Positions 1 through 13,094 are shown, numbered from the stretch's first letter. The stretch is DNA of 64,000 bases from Kofleriaceae bacterium (GCA_020633495.1 JACKDR010000004.1:301350-365349); one strand, 5' to 3'. Notes: a model not told the origin generated them from the letters alone. Program-made: numbers and translations.

Positions 1-1511
1 TGGCGGCGGACGACGCGGCGATCGACCCCGACCGGTTCGAGCTGATCGATCACCTCGGCGAGGGCCACCACGGCGTCGTCCATCGCGTCCGCGATCACGC
101 GCGCGGCGAGGTGGTCGCGCTCAAGACCCTGACCCTGCGCGGCGCCCGCGACGTCTACCGGTTCAAGCGCGAGTTCCGCAGCCTGGCCGCGCTGGTCCAT
201 CCCAACCTGGTCCGGCTGTACGAGCTGTTCAGCGTCGGCGAGGAGTGGATGTTCACGATGGAGCTGATCGACGGCGTGCCGCTGACCGCCTGGGTCCGCC
301 CGGGCGGCCGCGACGGCGCGGTCGACGTCGACCGCCTGCGCGACGCCCTGCGCCAGCTCGTCGACGGCCTCGCCGCGCTCCACGCCGCCGGCAAGCTGCA
401 CCGCGATCTCAAGCCCACCAACGTCCTCGTCGAGCCCAGCGGCCGCGTCGTCATCCTCGACTTCGGGCTGGTCGCCGACGTCGCCACCGTCGATCGCACC
501 CACGAGCGCATGGCGGTCGGCACGCCGGCGTACATGTCGCCGGAGCAGGCCGCCGATCGGCCGCTGACCGCCGCCGCCGATCGCTACGCGGTCGGCGCGA
601 TGCTCTACGAGGCGCTGACCGGCCGCCGGCCGTTCGAGGGCAGCGCCGCCGAGCTGCTGATCGCCAAGCAGGTCGAGGAGCCGGTGCCGCCGCGCCAGCG
701 GTGCCCGGACGTGCCCGCCGATCTCGACGCGCTGTGCGTCGCGCTGCTGGCGCGCGACCCGGCGGCGCGCCCCGACGACGACGCCACGCTGGCGGCGCTG
801 GGGACCCGGGCGTCGCCGTGGACCCGGCGCGTCGCCGACGCCGTCACGCCCGAGCTGACCGGCCTGGCGCCGACCCTGGCCGCGCTCGAGGCCGCGCTCG
901 ACGACAGCCGCGATCACACGGTCACGGTCGTGGTCGCGGGCCCGCTCGGCGCCGGCAAGACCACGGTGGTCCAGGAGTTCCTGGCCCACGCCCGCGGTCG
1001 CGGCGCGGTCGTGCTGGAGTCGCGCGCCGACCCGCGCGAGCAGGTGCCGTTCCGCGCCGCCGACCAGCTCGCCGACGACCTCTCGATCTACCTGGTCGGC
1101 CTGCCCGAGGCCGAGCGGGCCCCGCTGATCCCGCCGGACGCCGCGGTCGCGGCCCGCCTGTTCGCGGCGCTGCGCCGGGTCCCCGGCTTCGACGCCCCGC
1201 TCTTGCCCGGCATGGCGAGCGGCGACGCCGCGACCCTGGCGGTCCGCGCCTTCGGCGTCGTCCGCGTCGTGCTCGAGCGCATCGCCGCGCGCCGCCCGCT
1301 GGTGATCGCCTTCGACGACGCCCACTGGGCGACCCCGGACGGGCCGCGCATGATGACCCGCTACTTCGTCGGCCCCGGCGCGCCCCGGATGCTGACCGTG
1401 GTCACCGTCGACAGCGCCGCGCTGCCCGGGACCTCGCTCGGACACGAGCTGCCGAGCTGGACCGGCGACGTCCGCCGGCTCGACCTGCCGGCCCGACGGG
1501 CCCGGCGCTGA
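1..1511 (+). CDS. Ser/Thr protein kinase with P-loop ATPase tail (5' end at window edge)
   Basis: This is a eukaryotic-type Ser/Thr kinase followed by a nucleotide-binding domain. The frame is open from base 3, and bases 1-2 are TG, so a start codon ATG or GTG probably lacks only its first base. The residues before the kinase match the paralogue at 1587 in length. Counting from that start, the glycine loop GEGHHGVV is near residue 19, catalytic HRDLKPTN at 134, DFG at 154 and the SPEQ activation segment follows. A Walker A motif GPLGAGKT lies near 314 and a Walker B-like LVIAFDDAHW near 434. The arrangement recalls PknK-type kinases, but the long TPR/regulator tail is missing. It probably phosphorylates cytosolic partners; none is visible. 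No transmembrane segment is present. It and the next gene are tandem duplicates. Confidence 0.88.
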   Translation, partial: AADDAAIDPDRFELIDHLGEGHHGVVHRVRDHARGEVVALKTLTLRGARDVYRFKREFRSLAALVHPNLVRLYELFSVGEEWMFTMELIDGVPLTAWVRPGGRDGAVDVDRLRDALRQLVDGLAALHAAGKLHRDLKPTNVLVEPSGRVVILDFGLVADVATVDRTHERMAVGTPAYMSPEQAADRPLTAAADRYAVGAMLYEALTGRRPFEGSAAELLIAKQVEEPVPPRQRCPDVPADLDALCVALLARDPAARPDDDATLAALGTRASPWTRRVADAVTPELTGLAPTLAALEAALDDSRDHTVTVVVAGPLGAGKTTVVQEFLAHARGRGAVVLESRADPREQVPFRAADQLADDLSIYLVGLPEAERAPLIPPDAAVAARLFAALRRVPGFDAPLLPGMASGDAATLAVRAFGVVRVVLERIAARRPLVIAFDDAHWATPDGPRMMTRYFVGPGAPRMLTVVTVDSAALPGTSLGHELPSWTGDVRRLDLPARRARR

Positions 1512-1586
1512 CGTGCGGCCCGGCGCCACGGCGACGGCCGGTTCGGAGCGCTTGGAGCGGTCGCGGCGACGCAGTAGGATCGCGGC

Positions 1587-3116
1587 GTGTCCGAGGGCGA
1601 TCAGGCGTCGGAGGCCGATCGGTTCGAGCTGGTGGGGCGGCTCGGCTCCGGCGGCAACGGCGTCGTCCACCGCGTCCTCGATCACGTGCGCGGCGAGGAG
1701 GTCGCGCTCAAGACGCTGTCGCTGCGCGGCGCCCGCGAGATCTACCGCTTCAAGCGCGAGTTCCGGTCGCTGGGTCAGCTCGTCCATCCCAACCTGGTCC
1801 AGCTGCACGAGCTGTTCTGCGTCGGCGACGAGTGGATGTTCACGATGGAGCTGGTCGACGGCGTGCCGTTCACCCACTGGGTGCGACCGGGCGGCCCGAC
1901 CGGGCCGCTCGATCTCACGCGCCTGCGCGACGCCCTGGTCCAGCTGGTCGACGGCCTCGCCGCGCTCCACGCCGCCGGCAAGCTGCACCGCGATCTCAAG
2001 CCCACCAACGTCCTGGTCGAGCCCAGCGGCCGCGTCGTCATCCTCGACTTCGGGCTGATCGCCGACGTCCACCGCGTCGACCGCACCCACGAGATGATGG
2101 CGGTGGGCACGCCGTCGTACATGTCGCCGGAGCAGGCCGCCGACCGCCCGCTCACCGCGGCCAGCGACGCCTACGCGGTGGGCGCGATGCTGTACCAGGC
2201 GCTGACCGGCCGCCGCCCGTTCGAGGGCGACGCCACCGAGGTGCTGCGGGCCAAGCAGCTGCGACCGCCGCTGCCGCCGGGCTCGCTGCAGCCGGGGCTG
2301 CCGGTCGATCTCGAGACCCTGTGCCTGGCGCTGCTCGAGCGCGACCCCGCGGCCCGGCCCAGCGACGACGCGATCCTGGCCGCGCTGGGCACGACCCGGT
2401 CGCCCTGGACCCGCCGGATCGCCGAGCACGTCGCCGCCGACGACGACGGCGACGACCTGGACGCCCACCTCGAGGCCCTGCACGACGCGCTCGCCGACAG
2501 CCGCCACGGCGCGATCACGGTCGCGATCGTGGGCCCGGCCCGGTCCGGCAAGTCGACGCTGCTGCGGCGGTTCGTCGACGAGGTCCGCGCCGAGCAGGAC
2601 GACACCGTGATCTTCACCAGCCGCGCCGACCTCCGCGAGCGGCTGCCGCTGCGGGTCACCGATCAGATCGTCGACGCGGTGTGCACCTACCTGCTCGGGC
2701 TGACCGGCCCGGAGCGCGCCGCGGTGCTGCCGCCGGGGGCGTCCAGCCTCGCCCACCTGTTCCCGACCGCCCGCCGGGTGCCGGGCCTCGACGAGCCCAT
2801 GGTGCCCGGCCAGGACCCGTCGACGGAGGCGATGATCGCCCGCGCCCTCGAGGCCCTGCGCGGCATCCTGCAGCGCATCGCCGAGCGCCACCCGGTGGTC
2901 GTCACGATCGACGACGCCCAGTGGGTCAGCGACGGCGGCCGCCGCATCACCGGCCACTTCACCGGCGCCGACGCCCCCCGGCTCCTGCTGGTCATCACGC
3001 ACCCGACCGAGATCGCTACGGAAAGCGGCGTGCTCTCCGAGGCGACCCAGTGGAACGAGCTGCGATGGCTGCGCCTGGCCGCGCCGCGCGCCAGACGCCC
3101 GTCCCAGGAATCGTAA
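1587..3116 (+). CDS. Ser/Thr protein kinase with P-loop ATPase tail, paralogue of the upstream gene
   Basis: A 509-residue kinase closely similar to its upstream neighbour along its whole length, so the pair arose by tandem duplication. It starts at GTG 1587; no strong ribosome site precedes it. The glycine loop SGGNGVV is near residue 21, HRDLKPTN at 134, DFG at 154, YMSPEQ follows, and the Walker A GPARSGKS begins near 316. A Walker B-like VVTIDDAQW lies toward the end. Both copies stop at the same place after the ATPase domain, so the short form is a family property and not a truncation. The 75-bp gap between the two genes has no clear terminator, so co-transcription is likely. Substrates are unknown. 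Confidence 0.87.
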   Translation: MSEGDQASEADRFELVGRLGSGGNGVVHRVLDHVRGEEVALKTLSLRGAREIYRFKREFRSLGQLVHPNLVQLHELFCVGDEWMFTMELVDGVPFTHWVRPGGPTGPLDLTRLRDALVQLVDGLAALHAAGKLHRDLKPTNVLVEPSGRVVILDFGLIADVHRVDRTHEMMAVGTPSYMSPEQAADRPLTAASDAYAVGAMLYQALTGRRPFEGDATEVLRAKQLRPPLPPGSLQPGLPVDLETLCLALLERDPAARPSDDAILAALGTTRSPWTRRIAEHVAADDDGDDLDAHLEALHDALADSRHGAITVAIVGPARSGKSTLLRRFVDEVRAEQDDTVIFTSRADLRERLPLRVTDQIVDAVCTYLLGLTGPERAAVLPPGASSLAHLFPTARRVPGLDEPMVPGQDPSTEAMIARALEALRGILQRIAERHPVVVTIDDAQWVSDGGRRITGHFTGADAPRLLLVITHPTEIATESGVLSEATQWNELRWLRLAAPRARRPSQES

Positions 3117-3288
3117 CCACCTGCAATCACGTGGTTCCCGGCCGACGTCGAGGCTTGCCTCGCGAGCCGTGGGCGTGCTAGATCGCCGGTTCCCAAATCA
3201 CCCACGGCGTTCGAGGTCGTCGACCGTGGCCCGCCCAGCGGGTTCTCGCCGACCGATGACAGCGCCGGAGGCACCAACGGAGGACAAC
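3117..3288 (+). promoter_or_regulatory. rpsB upstream region and leader
   Basis: A 172-bp gap that must hold the promoter and leader of the rpsB operon. A short inverted repeat AACCAC...GTGGTT (3115-3120 and 3131-3136) overlaps the kinase stop region, and CCACGG...CCGTGG arms occur further down. A strong Shine-Dalgarno GGAGGA sits just before ATG 3289. No convincing -35/-10 pair could be assigned by eye. Confidence 0.35.
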
Positions 3289-4146
3289 ATGGATACGATG
3301 GAACAGGCGTCGGGTCAGAACCCGATCACGATGCGTCAGCTGCTCGAGGCTGGCGTCCACTTCGGCCACAACACCGGCCGGTGGAACCCGAAGATGAAGC
3401 AGTTCATCTTCGGCGCCCGCAACGGCATCCACATCATCGACCTGCAGCACACGGTCAAGCTGTTCCGGCAGGCCTTCCAGGCGGTGATCGACTGCACCGC
3501 CCGCGGCGAGCTGGTGCTGTTCGTCGGCACCAAGAAGCAGGCCCAGGACGTCATCGCCGAGGAGGCGACCCGGTCCGGCCAGATGTACGTCACCCAGCGC
3601 TGGCTGGGCGGCACGCTGACCAACTTCAAGACCGTCAAGGGCTCGCTCGATCGCCTCAAGGGCCTCGAGAAGATGGAGGAGGACGGCACGCTGTTCGCCC
3701 TCACCAAGCGCGAGCAGATCGAGATCCGCCGTCAGCGCGAGAAGCTGATGAAGTCGCTCGGCGGCATCAAGGCGATGAGCAAGCTCCCGGGCATGGTCTT
3801 CGTGATCGACCCGCACAAGGAGCACATCGCGGTCGACGAGGCCCGCAAGCTGGAGCTGCCGGTGGTCGCGATCACCGACACCAACTGCAACCCGGACCTG
3901 ATCGACTACGTCATCCCGGGCAACGACGACGCGATCCGCGCGATCAAGCTGTTCGCGGCGCGCATCGCCGACGCCGCGCTGATCGGCACCAAGATCCACA
4001 AGGAGCGCGCCCACACCCGCGGTCCCAAGGAAGAGGACGAGCGCGTCATCCACGTGTCGTCGGGCGGCGACGGGCCGCGCGTCGAGATCGCCACCGGCGG
4101 CAGCCACTTCGATCCCGAGGCCTCGGCGTCGCCGACCCAGGAGTGA
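3289..4146 (+). CDS. rpsB: 30S ribosomal protein S2
   Basis: Ribosomal protein S2 binds the small subunit and helps dock S1. The start ATG 3289 is chosen because GGAGGA precedes it at ideal spacing and the product begins just before the conserved ITMRQLLEAGVHFGH segment. The protein is 285 residues, longer than the usual 240-255. The excess is an acidic Ser/Gly-rich C-terminal tail after the conserved core (about residue 245 on). Family hallmarks include FGHNTGRWNPKM, FVGTKKQAQD and the RWLGGTLTNF block. It leads the rpsB-tsf-pyrH-frr cluster, a standard bacterial order. Confidence 0.98.
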   Translation: MDTMEQASGQNPITMRQLLEAGVHFGHNTGRWNPKMKQFIFGARNGIHIIDLQHTVKLFRQAFQAVIDCTARGELVLFVGTKKQAQDVIAEEATRSGQMYVTQRWLGGTLTNFKTVKGSLDRLKGLEKMEEDGTLFALTKREQIEIRRQREKLMKSLGGIKAMSKLPGMVFVIDPHKEHIAVDEARKLELPVVAITDTNCNPDLIDYVIPGNDDAIRAIKLFAARIADAALIGTKIHKERAHTRGPKEEDERVIHVSSGGDGPRVEIATGGSHFDPEASASPTQE

Positions 4147-4181
4147 GCCGCGCGGCTCGCGCCACCTCCCCATTGACCCGA

Positions 4182-4210
4182 GGGGGAGCCAGCGTGCTCC
4201 CCCTTTCTTT
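4182..4210 (+). terminator. Intrinsic terminator/attenuator between rpsB and tsf
   Basis: A perfect 8-bp stem GGGGGAGC (4182-4189) and GCTCCCCC (4196-4203) with a 6-nt loop CAGCGT is followed at once by TTTCTTT (4204-4210). This is a textbook rho-independent terminator and stands out in such GC-rich DNA. It lies 35 bp after the rpsB stop and 32 bp before tsf, so it probably lowers downstream expression relative to rpsB. A comparable rpsB-tsf attenuator is known in E. coli. Confidence 0.85.
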
Positions 4211-4242
4211 CATGACTCGCTAGAGCGACTGGAGTTTCGACC

Positions 4243-4901
<659 letters not shown>

Positions 4902-4902
<1 letters not shown>

Positions 4903-5717
4903 TGTCGCCAGCCGCAATGCCGGCTGAACCTTCTGCGACGACTTCTCCTGGCGGCGGCGGTGGCGACGGCGGACCCGCCTACCGGCGGGTCCTGCTCAAG
5001 CTCAGCGGTGAGGCCCTGATGGGCCAGCAGCGCTACGGCATCGACCTCGACGTGCTCGGCATCATCGCCGAGCAGGTCGCGGAGACCGCCCGCCTCGGCG
5101 TCGAGCTCGCCGTCGTCGTCGGCGGCGGCAACATCTTCCGCGGCGTCTCCGAGTCCGCCAAGGGCATGGACCGGGCCTCGGCCGACTACGTCGGCATGCT
5201 GGCCACGATCATGAACTCGGTGTCGCTGCAGGACGCGATCGAGAAGCGCGGGGTCGTCACCCGCGTGCTGTCGGCGATCGAGATCTCGCAGCTCGCCGAG
5301 CCGTACATCCGGCGCCGCGCGATCCGCCACCTCGAGAAGGGCCGCGTCGTCATCTTCGCGGCCGGCACCGGCAACCCGTTCTTCACGACCGACACCGCCG
5401 CGGCGCTGCGCGCGATGGAGATCGGCGCCGAGGTCCTGCTCAAGGCGACCCGCGTCGACGGCGTCTACGACAAGGACCCGCACAAGCACGCCGACGCCCG
5501 GCGCTACCAGCAGGTGCGCTTCACCGACGCGCTCCAGCAGGATCTGAAGGTCATGGACGCCACCGCGTTCGCGCTGTGCCGCGACAACGAGCTGCCGATC
5601 GTGGTCTTCGACATGACCCACGGTGGCAACATCCGACGGGTCGTCTGCGGCGAGCCGGTCGGGACCCGCATCGTCAAGGACAACCAGGCAACGACCTTCG
5701 CGGAGGGAGCAGCATGA
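4902..5717 (+). CDS. pyrH: UMP kinase
   Basis: Uridylate kinase converts UMP to UDP with ATP in pyrimidine synthesis. The conserved core starts at YRRVLLKLSGEALMG (about residue 27), followed by the GGGN loop and the TGNPFFTTDTAAALRA block. The open frame begins at ATG 4902, which overlaps the tsf stop. This gives a 271-residue protein with a Ser/Pro/Gly-rich extension before the core; usual family length is about 240. A shorter start at ATG 4917 would remove only five residues. The stop overlaps the frr start as ATGA, so translation is coupled. Confidence 0.97.
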
Positions 5718-6271
5718 TCGACGAAATCACCAGCGACGCCGAGGAAGGCATGAGCAAGGCCATCGAGGCCTTCAAGCGTGACCTGACCAAGATCCGCACC
5801 GGCCGCGCCAGCACCTCGCTGCTCGACGGCATCAAGGTCGAGTACTACGGCACGCCGACGCCGCTCAACCAGGTCGCGACGCTGCAGGTGGTGGACGCCC
5901 GGCTGATCACGGTCAAGCCGTGGGAGAAGAACCTGATCCCGGCGATCGAGAAGGCGATCCGCGCCGGCGACCTCGGGCTCAACCCGGTGAGCGACTCGGA
6001 GCTGGTCCGCCTGCCGATCCCGGCGCTGACCGCCGAGCGCCGCAAGGAGCTGGTCAAGGTCGTCAAGAAGATGACCGAGGAGGCGCGGGTCGCGGTCCGC
6101 GCCGCCCGGCGCGACGCCAACGACATGATCAAGGACGCCGAGAAGGACAAGGCGATCACCGAGGACGAGAAGAAGCTCGGTGAGAAGAAGATCCAGGACC
6201 TCACCGACAAGTACGTCGGCGTGGTCGACGACGTCGCGGCGGCCAAGGAGAAGGAGATCGTCGAGCTCTAG
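5714..6271 (+). CDS. frr: Ribosome recycling factor
   Basis: RRF works with EF-G to split the post-termination ribosome. The start ATG 5714 is preceded by GGAGGGAGC and overlaps the pyrH stop; the product starts MIDEIT and has the usual length of 185 residues. Landmarks are the IRTGRAS motif (about residue 27), the YYGTPTPLNQVA loop (about 43) and the long charged C-terminal helices with RRDANDMIK. It closes the four-gene translation cluster. A kinase with its own upstream gap of about 110 bp follows. Confidence 0.98.
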   Translation: MIDEITSDAEEGMSKAIEAFKRDLTKIRTGRASTSLLDGIKVEYYGTPTPLNQVATLQVVDARLITVKPWEKNLIPAIEKAIRAGDLGLNPVSDSELVRLPIPALTAERRKELVKVVKKMTEEARVAVRAARRDANDMIKDAEKDKAITEDEKKLGEKKIQDLTDKYVGVVDDVAAAKEKEIVEL

Positions 6272-6380
6272 GGGCGGCGCTCGACGCGGGGGGCCGGGGC
6301 GCGTCAAAGGTACGACATGCCCCGACCGGTGGGCCGAATCCGGCCGGGGCGGGAGTTGGGCGAACCTTGGCTCTCGACGT

Positions 6381-8869
6381 ATGATCGCGAGGATGGGAGG
6401 CCCTCCCAGCGGCGCAGGAGCGCTGGTCGGCCAGCGCCTGGGCAAGTACGACCTCCTCGCCCTCCTGGCGCTCGGCGGAACCGCCGAGATCTATCTTGCG
6501 CGCATCGACGGTCACGCCGGCTTCGAGAAGTACGTGGTGGTCAAGTGCCTCCACGATCACCTCGCCGACGACAAGGACTTCGTCTCGATGTTCCTGGACG
6601 AGGCCCGGCTCGGCGCCCAGCTCGACCACGGCAACATCGTCCAGACCCTCGGCCTCGGCCAGCAGGACGATCGCTACTACCTGGTGATGGAGTTCATCGT
6701 CGGGCTGTCGCTGGCGCTGGTCGGCCGGCGCGCCCACGAGCGGGTGCGCGGCGGCAAGATCCCGGTGCCGATCATCCTCAACGCCGCGGCGCAGGCGTGC
6801 GCCGGGCTGCACTACGCGCACGAGCGCACCGACGGCGGGCGGCCGCTCAACCTGGTCCACCGCGACGTCTCGCCCCAGAACCTGGTCATCACGTTCGAGG
6901 GCATGGTCAAGGTCGTCGACTTCGGCATCGCCAAGGCCGAGTACCGCGAGACCAAGACCCGCAGCGGCACGGTCAAGGGCAAGTTCGCGTACATGTCGCC
7001 GGAGCAGTGCCAGGCCAACGACGTCGACCGGCGCACCGACGTCTTCGCGATGGGCGTGATCTGCTGGGAGCTGCTGACCGGGCGGCGCCTGTTCAAGCGC
7101 GACTCGACCTACGAGACCTACCAGGCGGTCGTCGAGTGCCGGGTGCCGCCGCCGTCGTCGGTCAACCACGAGCTCGATCCCGCGCTCGACGCCCTGGTCA
7201 TGCGCGCGCTGCACAAGGACCGCGAGCAGCGCTACCCGACCGCCGAGGCCTTCGGCGAGGCGATGATCGGGTACCTGCACCAGCGCGGCAAGGCCGCCGG
7301 TCCCGGCGAGATCGCGCGGTTCTTCGAGGAGCACTTCCAGCCCGAGATCGACGATCACCTGGCGCGCATGCGCGAGCTGATCGAGGGCCGGCGCGCGTCG
7401 GTCGCCGACCAGAAGCAGCTGCAGTGGGACGCCAGCGAGCTCGACGGCTCGGCGTCGGTGCTCGACAGCGAGCTGCTCGAGGAGATCATCGAGGAGTCGG
7501 TGCTGGCGACGGCGCCGGCGCGCGCGGCGTCGACGTCGAGCGAGGCGGCCGCCGAGGCGGCGCGGCGGGCCGCGACCGCGCCAGAGCGCCCCGCCCGGCC
7601 GACCCCGCCGACGCCGACCCCGGCGCGCCCACCGGGCCGCGGCCGGTGCCGCCGATCCCGTCGCCGCCGCCGGCGCGGGCCGGCACCGGCGACGTCGAGA
7701 GCTGGAGCGGATCGATCCACGAGGTCGGGCCGGACACCACCGACGACGAGATCCCCGGCGAGGCGACGCGGATCGAGATGAACCCGGCCGGCCTGGTCGC
7801 CGATCTCGAGGCCGGCGCGCTGCAGCGCGCGACCACCGAGGACATCGGCCGGCGTCGCAACGGCGGCGACGGCGGTCGCGACCGTGGCGGCGCCCGCAAG
7901 GGCGGCATCGGGGTGCTGACGCCGCCGGGGCTGCGCGCCACCGGCGCGCCGCTCGATCCGCTGCCGCACGAGCGCGATCCGGCGATGGACATCGCGACCA
8001 CGCCGCCACCGACCGCGGTGCCGCCGCCGCAGCCGCCGCCGCAGCCGCAGCCACCGGTGGTCGCGGCGCCACGGCGGCCCAGCTTCGGACCGAGCGCGGC
8101 GGCGGTGGTGCCGACGATGCTCGCGCCCGACGTGGCGCCGCGGAAGTTCGCCAACGTGCCCACCGTGCTCGACGAGCGGGTCGCGGCCGCGACGCGGGCC
8201 GCGGGCGCCGCCCTGGCGTCGCGTCGGTTCGCGGCGGCGCCGGCGCAGATCCCGACGGTGATCGCCGACGACGCCGGCGGCCACGCGGGCGCTGCGGGCC
8301 ACGCCGCGGGCACCGGCGGGTCGCTGCCGGGCGCGGCGGTCGGGACCCGGCCGGGGGTGGCGGCGCACGGCGGCGTCGACACCGGCGGCCTGCCGGTGCT
8401 GTCGCCCAGCGAGGTCGTCAGCCTGCCGCCGTCCGGCGACTATCCGGCGAGCCCCGACAGCGCCACGCAGCCGCCCGCCAGCGGGCCCTACGGCCAGGCC
8501 CCCGGCAGCGGGCCCTACGGCCAGGCCCCCGGCAGCGGACCCTACGGCCAGGCCCCCGGCAGCGGGCCCTACGGCCAGGCCCCCGGCAGCGGGCCCTACG
8601 GCCAGGCCCCCGGCAGCGGGCCCTACGGCCAGGCCCCGGGCAGCGGGCCCTACGGCCAGGCCCCGGGCAGCGGGCCCTACGCGGGCGCGCTGCCGACGCC
8701 GGCGCAGCTGATGGCCATGCCGCCGATGGACCAGGTCTACCCGGACGTCACGCTGAGCACGCGGTCGCCGATCCGGAAGCTGCCGCCGTGGCTGCTCGGC
8801 GTGCTGTTCGTCGTCGTGCTGGCGGCGGCGACCGGCCTCACGGTCGCGATCGCGCACGCGCTGCGGTAG
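6381..8869 (+). CDS. Membrane Ser/Thr protein kinase, reading frame split near 7.6 kb
   Basis: An N-terminal kinase domain reads from ATG 6381 (alternative ATG 6393) with an HRDVSPQN catalytic loop near residue 160, DFGIAK near 180 and YMSPEQC. HRDVSPQN replaces the usual Lys in HRDLKPEN and is common in myxobacterial kinases. The kinase frame runs to a stop at 7781, but from about 7600-7645 the sensible protein continues in another frame to 8869. That part has a Pro-rich linker, seven GPYGQAPGS repeats and a C-terminal membrane anchor (WLLGVLFVVVLAAATGLTVA). A one-base loss or two-base gain would join them. I therefore annotate one gene of about 830 residues. The kinase is probably cytoplasmic with a membrane-anchored tail. 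The break could be real or an assembly error. Confidence 0.75.
8480..8680 (+). repeat. 27-bp coding tandem repeat (SGPYGQAPG units)
   Basis: Seven nearly identical 27-bp units (8480-8668), plus a partial eighth, encode repeats of nine residues, Ser-Gly-Pro-Tyr-Gly-Gln-Ala-Pro-Gly. They lie in the linker between the kinase and the membrane anchor. Differences are mostly silent (GGG/GGA, CCC/CCG), which suggests selection for the peptide plus recent slippage expansion. Confidence 0.95.
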
Positions 8870-8885
8870 CCGCGGCGCGCGCCGG

Positions 8886-10431
<1,546 letters not shown>

Positions 10432-10519
10432 GTCGCGGCGGCGGCCTCGCCCGAGCATGGCACAGTCGTGCGCGGCCGGTCGCACCGGGCGCGCGCCGTG
10501 ATCGCGCCGGTCCACCGGG

Positions 10520-11386
<867 letters not shown>

Positions 11387-11554
11387 ACGCAGCCTCCTTG
11401 CCCGTGAAGTGGGCGAGCGGCGCGTGGTAGTGCAGCCGCGATGCCAGCGATCCCCGACGCGACGTCGCGGCCTTGGCGGCGCGCCGCGCGCCGCTGCGTC
11501 ACCCGGTTGCGCTGTCGCGGAGCAGGTGGTCCGCGCCGCAGCAGCGACCGTCGG

Positions 11555-13060
11555 CTACGCCGCGGGCGGCGCGGGTGGCTCGGCGGCGGGCGCCACGGCG
11601 CCGCCCCGGCCGCGCAGCTGCTTGAGCAGGCGCAGGAAGTCGCGGGCGATCGGCGCCGCGAACACGAAGGCGGCCGGGATGTAGGCGAGCGCGCCGATGA
11701 CGATCTCCGCCGGCAGGAGGATCCGCGGGTCGTCGACGCCGACGGCGATCAGGCCGTGGCGCGCGCCCAGCGCCGCCGCCGCCATGGCCGCGCACGCCAG
11801 CATCGGTCGGGCGAAGCCGATGAACATGCGCGCCATCGACGGCCCGGTGCGCGCCACCATCCAGACCCCGGCGATCGCGTGCATGCCGAACGCCATGCCG
11901 ACGGCCGCGGCGGCGGCCTGGATGCCCCAGCCGTGCAGCGCCCAGATGCCGCCGAACAGCAGCACCAGCTTGCCGAGCTCGAGCCACATGAACTTGTCGG
12001 TCTGGTCCGACGCCTCGAGGTACGAGCTGAGGGTCCAGGCGATCGGCCGGAACACCGACAGCGCGGCGAGGATGGTCAAGAGCGGCGCGACCCCCTGCCA
12101 CTCGGGCCCCAGCGCCACCTGGATCAGCGAGTGCGACACCACGGCGAGGCCGACCGCCATCGGGAAGATGATCAGCCCGAGCAGCGCGGTCGAGCGCTCG
12201 AGCGCGGCGGCGCGCCGCGCCGGCGGCATCTCCGACATCGACGGCAGCAGCACCTGGCCGATCTGCTCGCCGACGTAGATCGCCGGGATGTCGGCGAGGT
12301 TGTAGCCCATGTTGTAGAGCGCCATCGGCCCGGTGCCGAAGTAGCGCGACATCATCAGGTTGTCGCAGTAGCGCGCGGCGTTGTGGGCGACCGACTCGAC
12401 CGCGAGCGGCAGGCCGAAGCGCAGCATGTCGCGGAAGCGGGCGCGCGACAGCCGGGTCCGCCGGGTCCACGACCGCATGCCGGCCGCCGACAGCATGATC
12501 GCGACGATCATCGCGCTCTGCGCGATGTTGCCCCAGACCACGCTCATGCCGCCGAGGCCGCGCCACGCCAGCAGGACCGTGACCACCGCGTAGGTGGTCT
12601 CGCCCGCCGCCATCGACACGCCGATGGCGCGGAAGTGCATGCCCTTGACCAGGACCTTCTCGGGCACCGCCGAGATCCGGCGCAGGCCGAGCGCGACCGC
12701 CATGCCCGGGACGTAGGCGACCCCGGCCTCGGCGTTGAACCAGGGCAGGAAGTAGCCGCCGACGAACCCGACCAGCACCATCGCGATGGCGCCGAGCACC
12801 AGGTGGGCGACGGTGACGTGCCAGATCACCTCGGCCTCGGCGTCGCCGCGCGCCTTGACGATCAGGTACGGCCCGAAGCCCCAGTTCGAGACCCAGCTGA
12901 AGATCATCACGATGATCGTCGCGGCCGCGACCTCGCCGATGACGTCGGGCTCGATCAGGTGGGTCATCACCAGCGTCCCGGCCACGCCGATCGCGCGGGC
13001 GAGCAGCCCGAAGACGATCGTCCACGCCGCGCCGCGCGCGGCCTTCTGTGCCAGGGACAT
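11555..13060 (-). CDS. Wzx-like polysaccharide flippase (MOP superfamily)
   Basis: A 501-residue integral membrane protein with about 12-14 hydrophobic helices, starting MSLAQKAARGAAWTI, the typical opening of Wzx/RfbX flippases. These proteins move lipid-linked oligosaccharides across the inner membrane for O-antigen, capsule or exopolysaccharide assembly. The last 25 residues are Ala/Pro-rich and probably cytoplasmic. No glycosyltransferases are adjacent, so the transported glycan is unknown. Confidence 0.85.
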   Translation of the reverse strand: MSLAQKAARGAAWTIVFGLLARAIGVAGTLVMTHLIEPDVIGEVAAATIIVMIFSWVSNWGFGPYLIVKARGDAEAEVIWHVTVAHLVLGAIAMVLVGFVGGYFLPWFNAEAGVAYVPGMAVALGLRRISAVPEKVLVKGMHFRAIGVSMAAGETTYAVVTVLLAWRGLGGMSVVWGNIAQSAMIVAIMLSAAGMRSWTRRTRLSRARFRDMLRFGLPLAVESVAHNAARYCDNLMMSRYFGTGPMALYNMGYNLADIPAIYVGEQIGQVLLPSMSEMPPARRAAALERSTALLGLIIFPMAVGLAVVSHSLIQVALGPEWQGVAPLLTILAALSVFRPIAWTLSSYLEASDQTDKFMWLELGKLVLLFGGIWALHGWGIQAAAAAVGMAFGMHAIAGVWMVARTGPSMARMFIGFARPMLACAAMAAAALGARHGLIAVGVDDPRILLPAEIVIGALAYIPAAFVFAAPIARDFLRLLKQLRGRGGAVAPAAEPPAPPAA

Positions 13061-13094
13061 GGAGCGCGGATACTGCCTGCCGCGCGCCGGCGTA

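Noticed and set aside
245..3181. Long open frame of about 980 codons overlapping both tandem kinases
   Set aside because: Arg/Ala/Pro-rich composition with no domain; a frame artefact of GC-rich codons opposite a real kinase pair.
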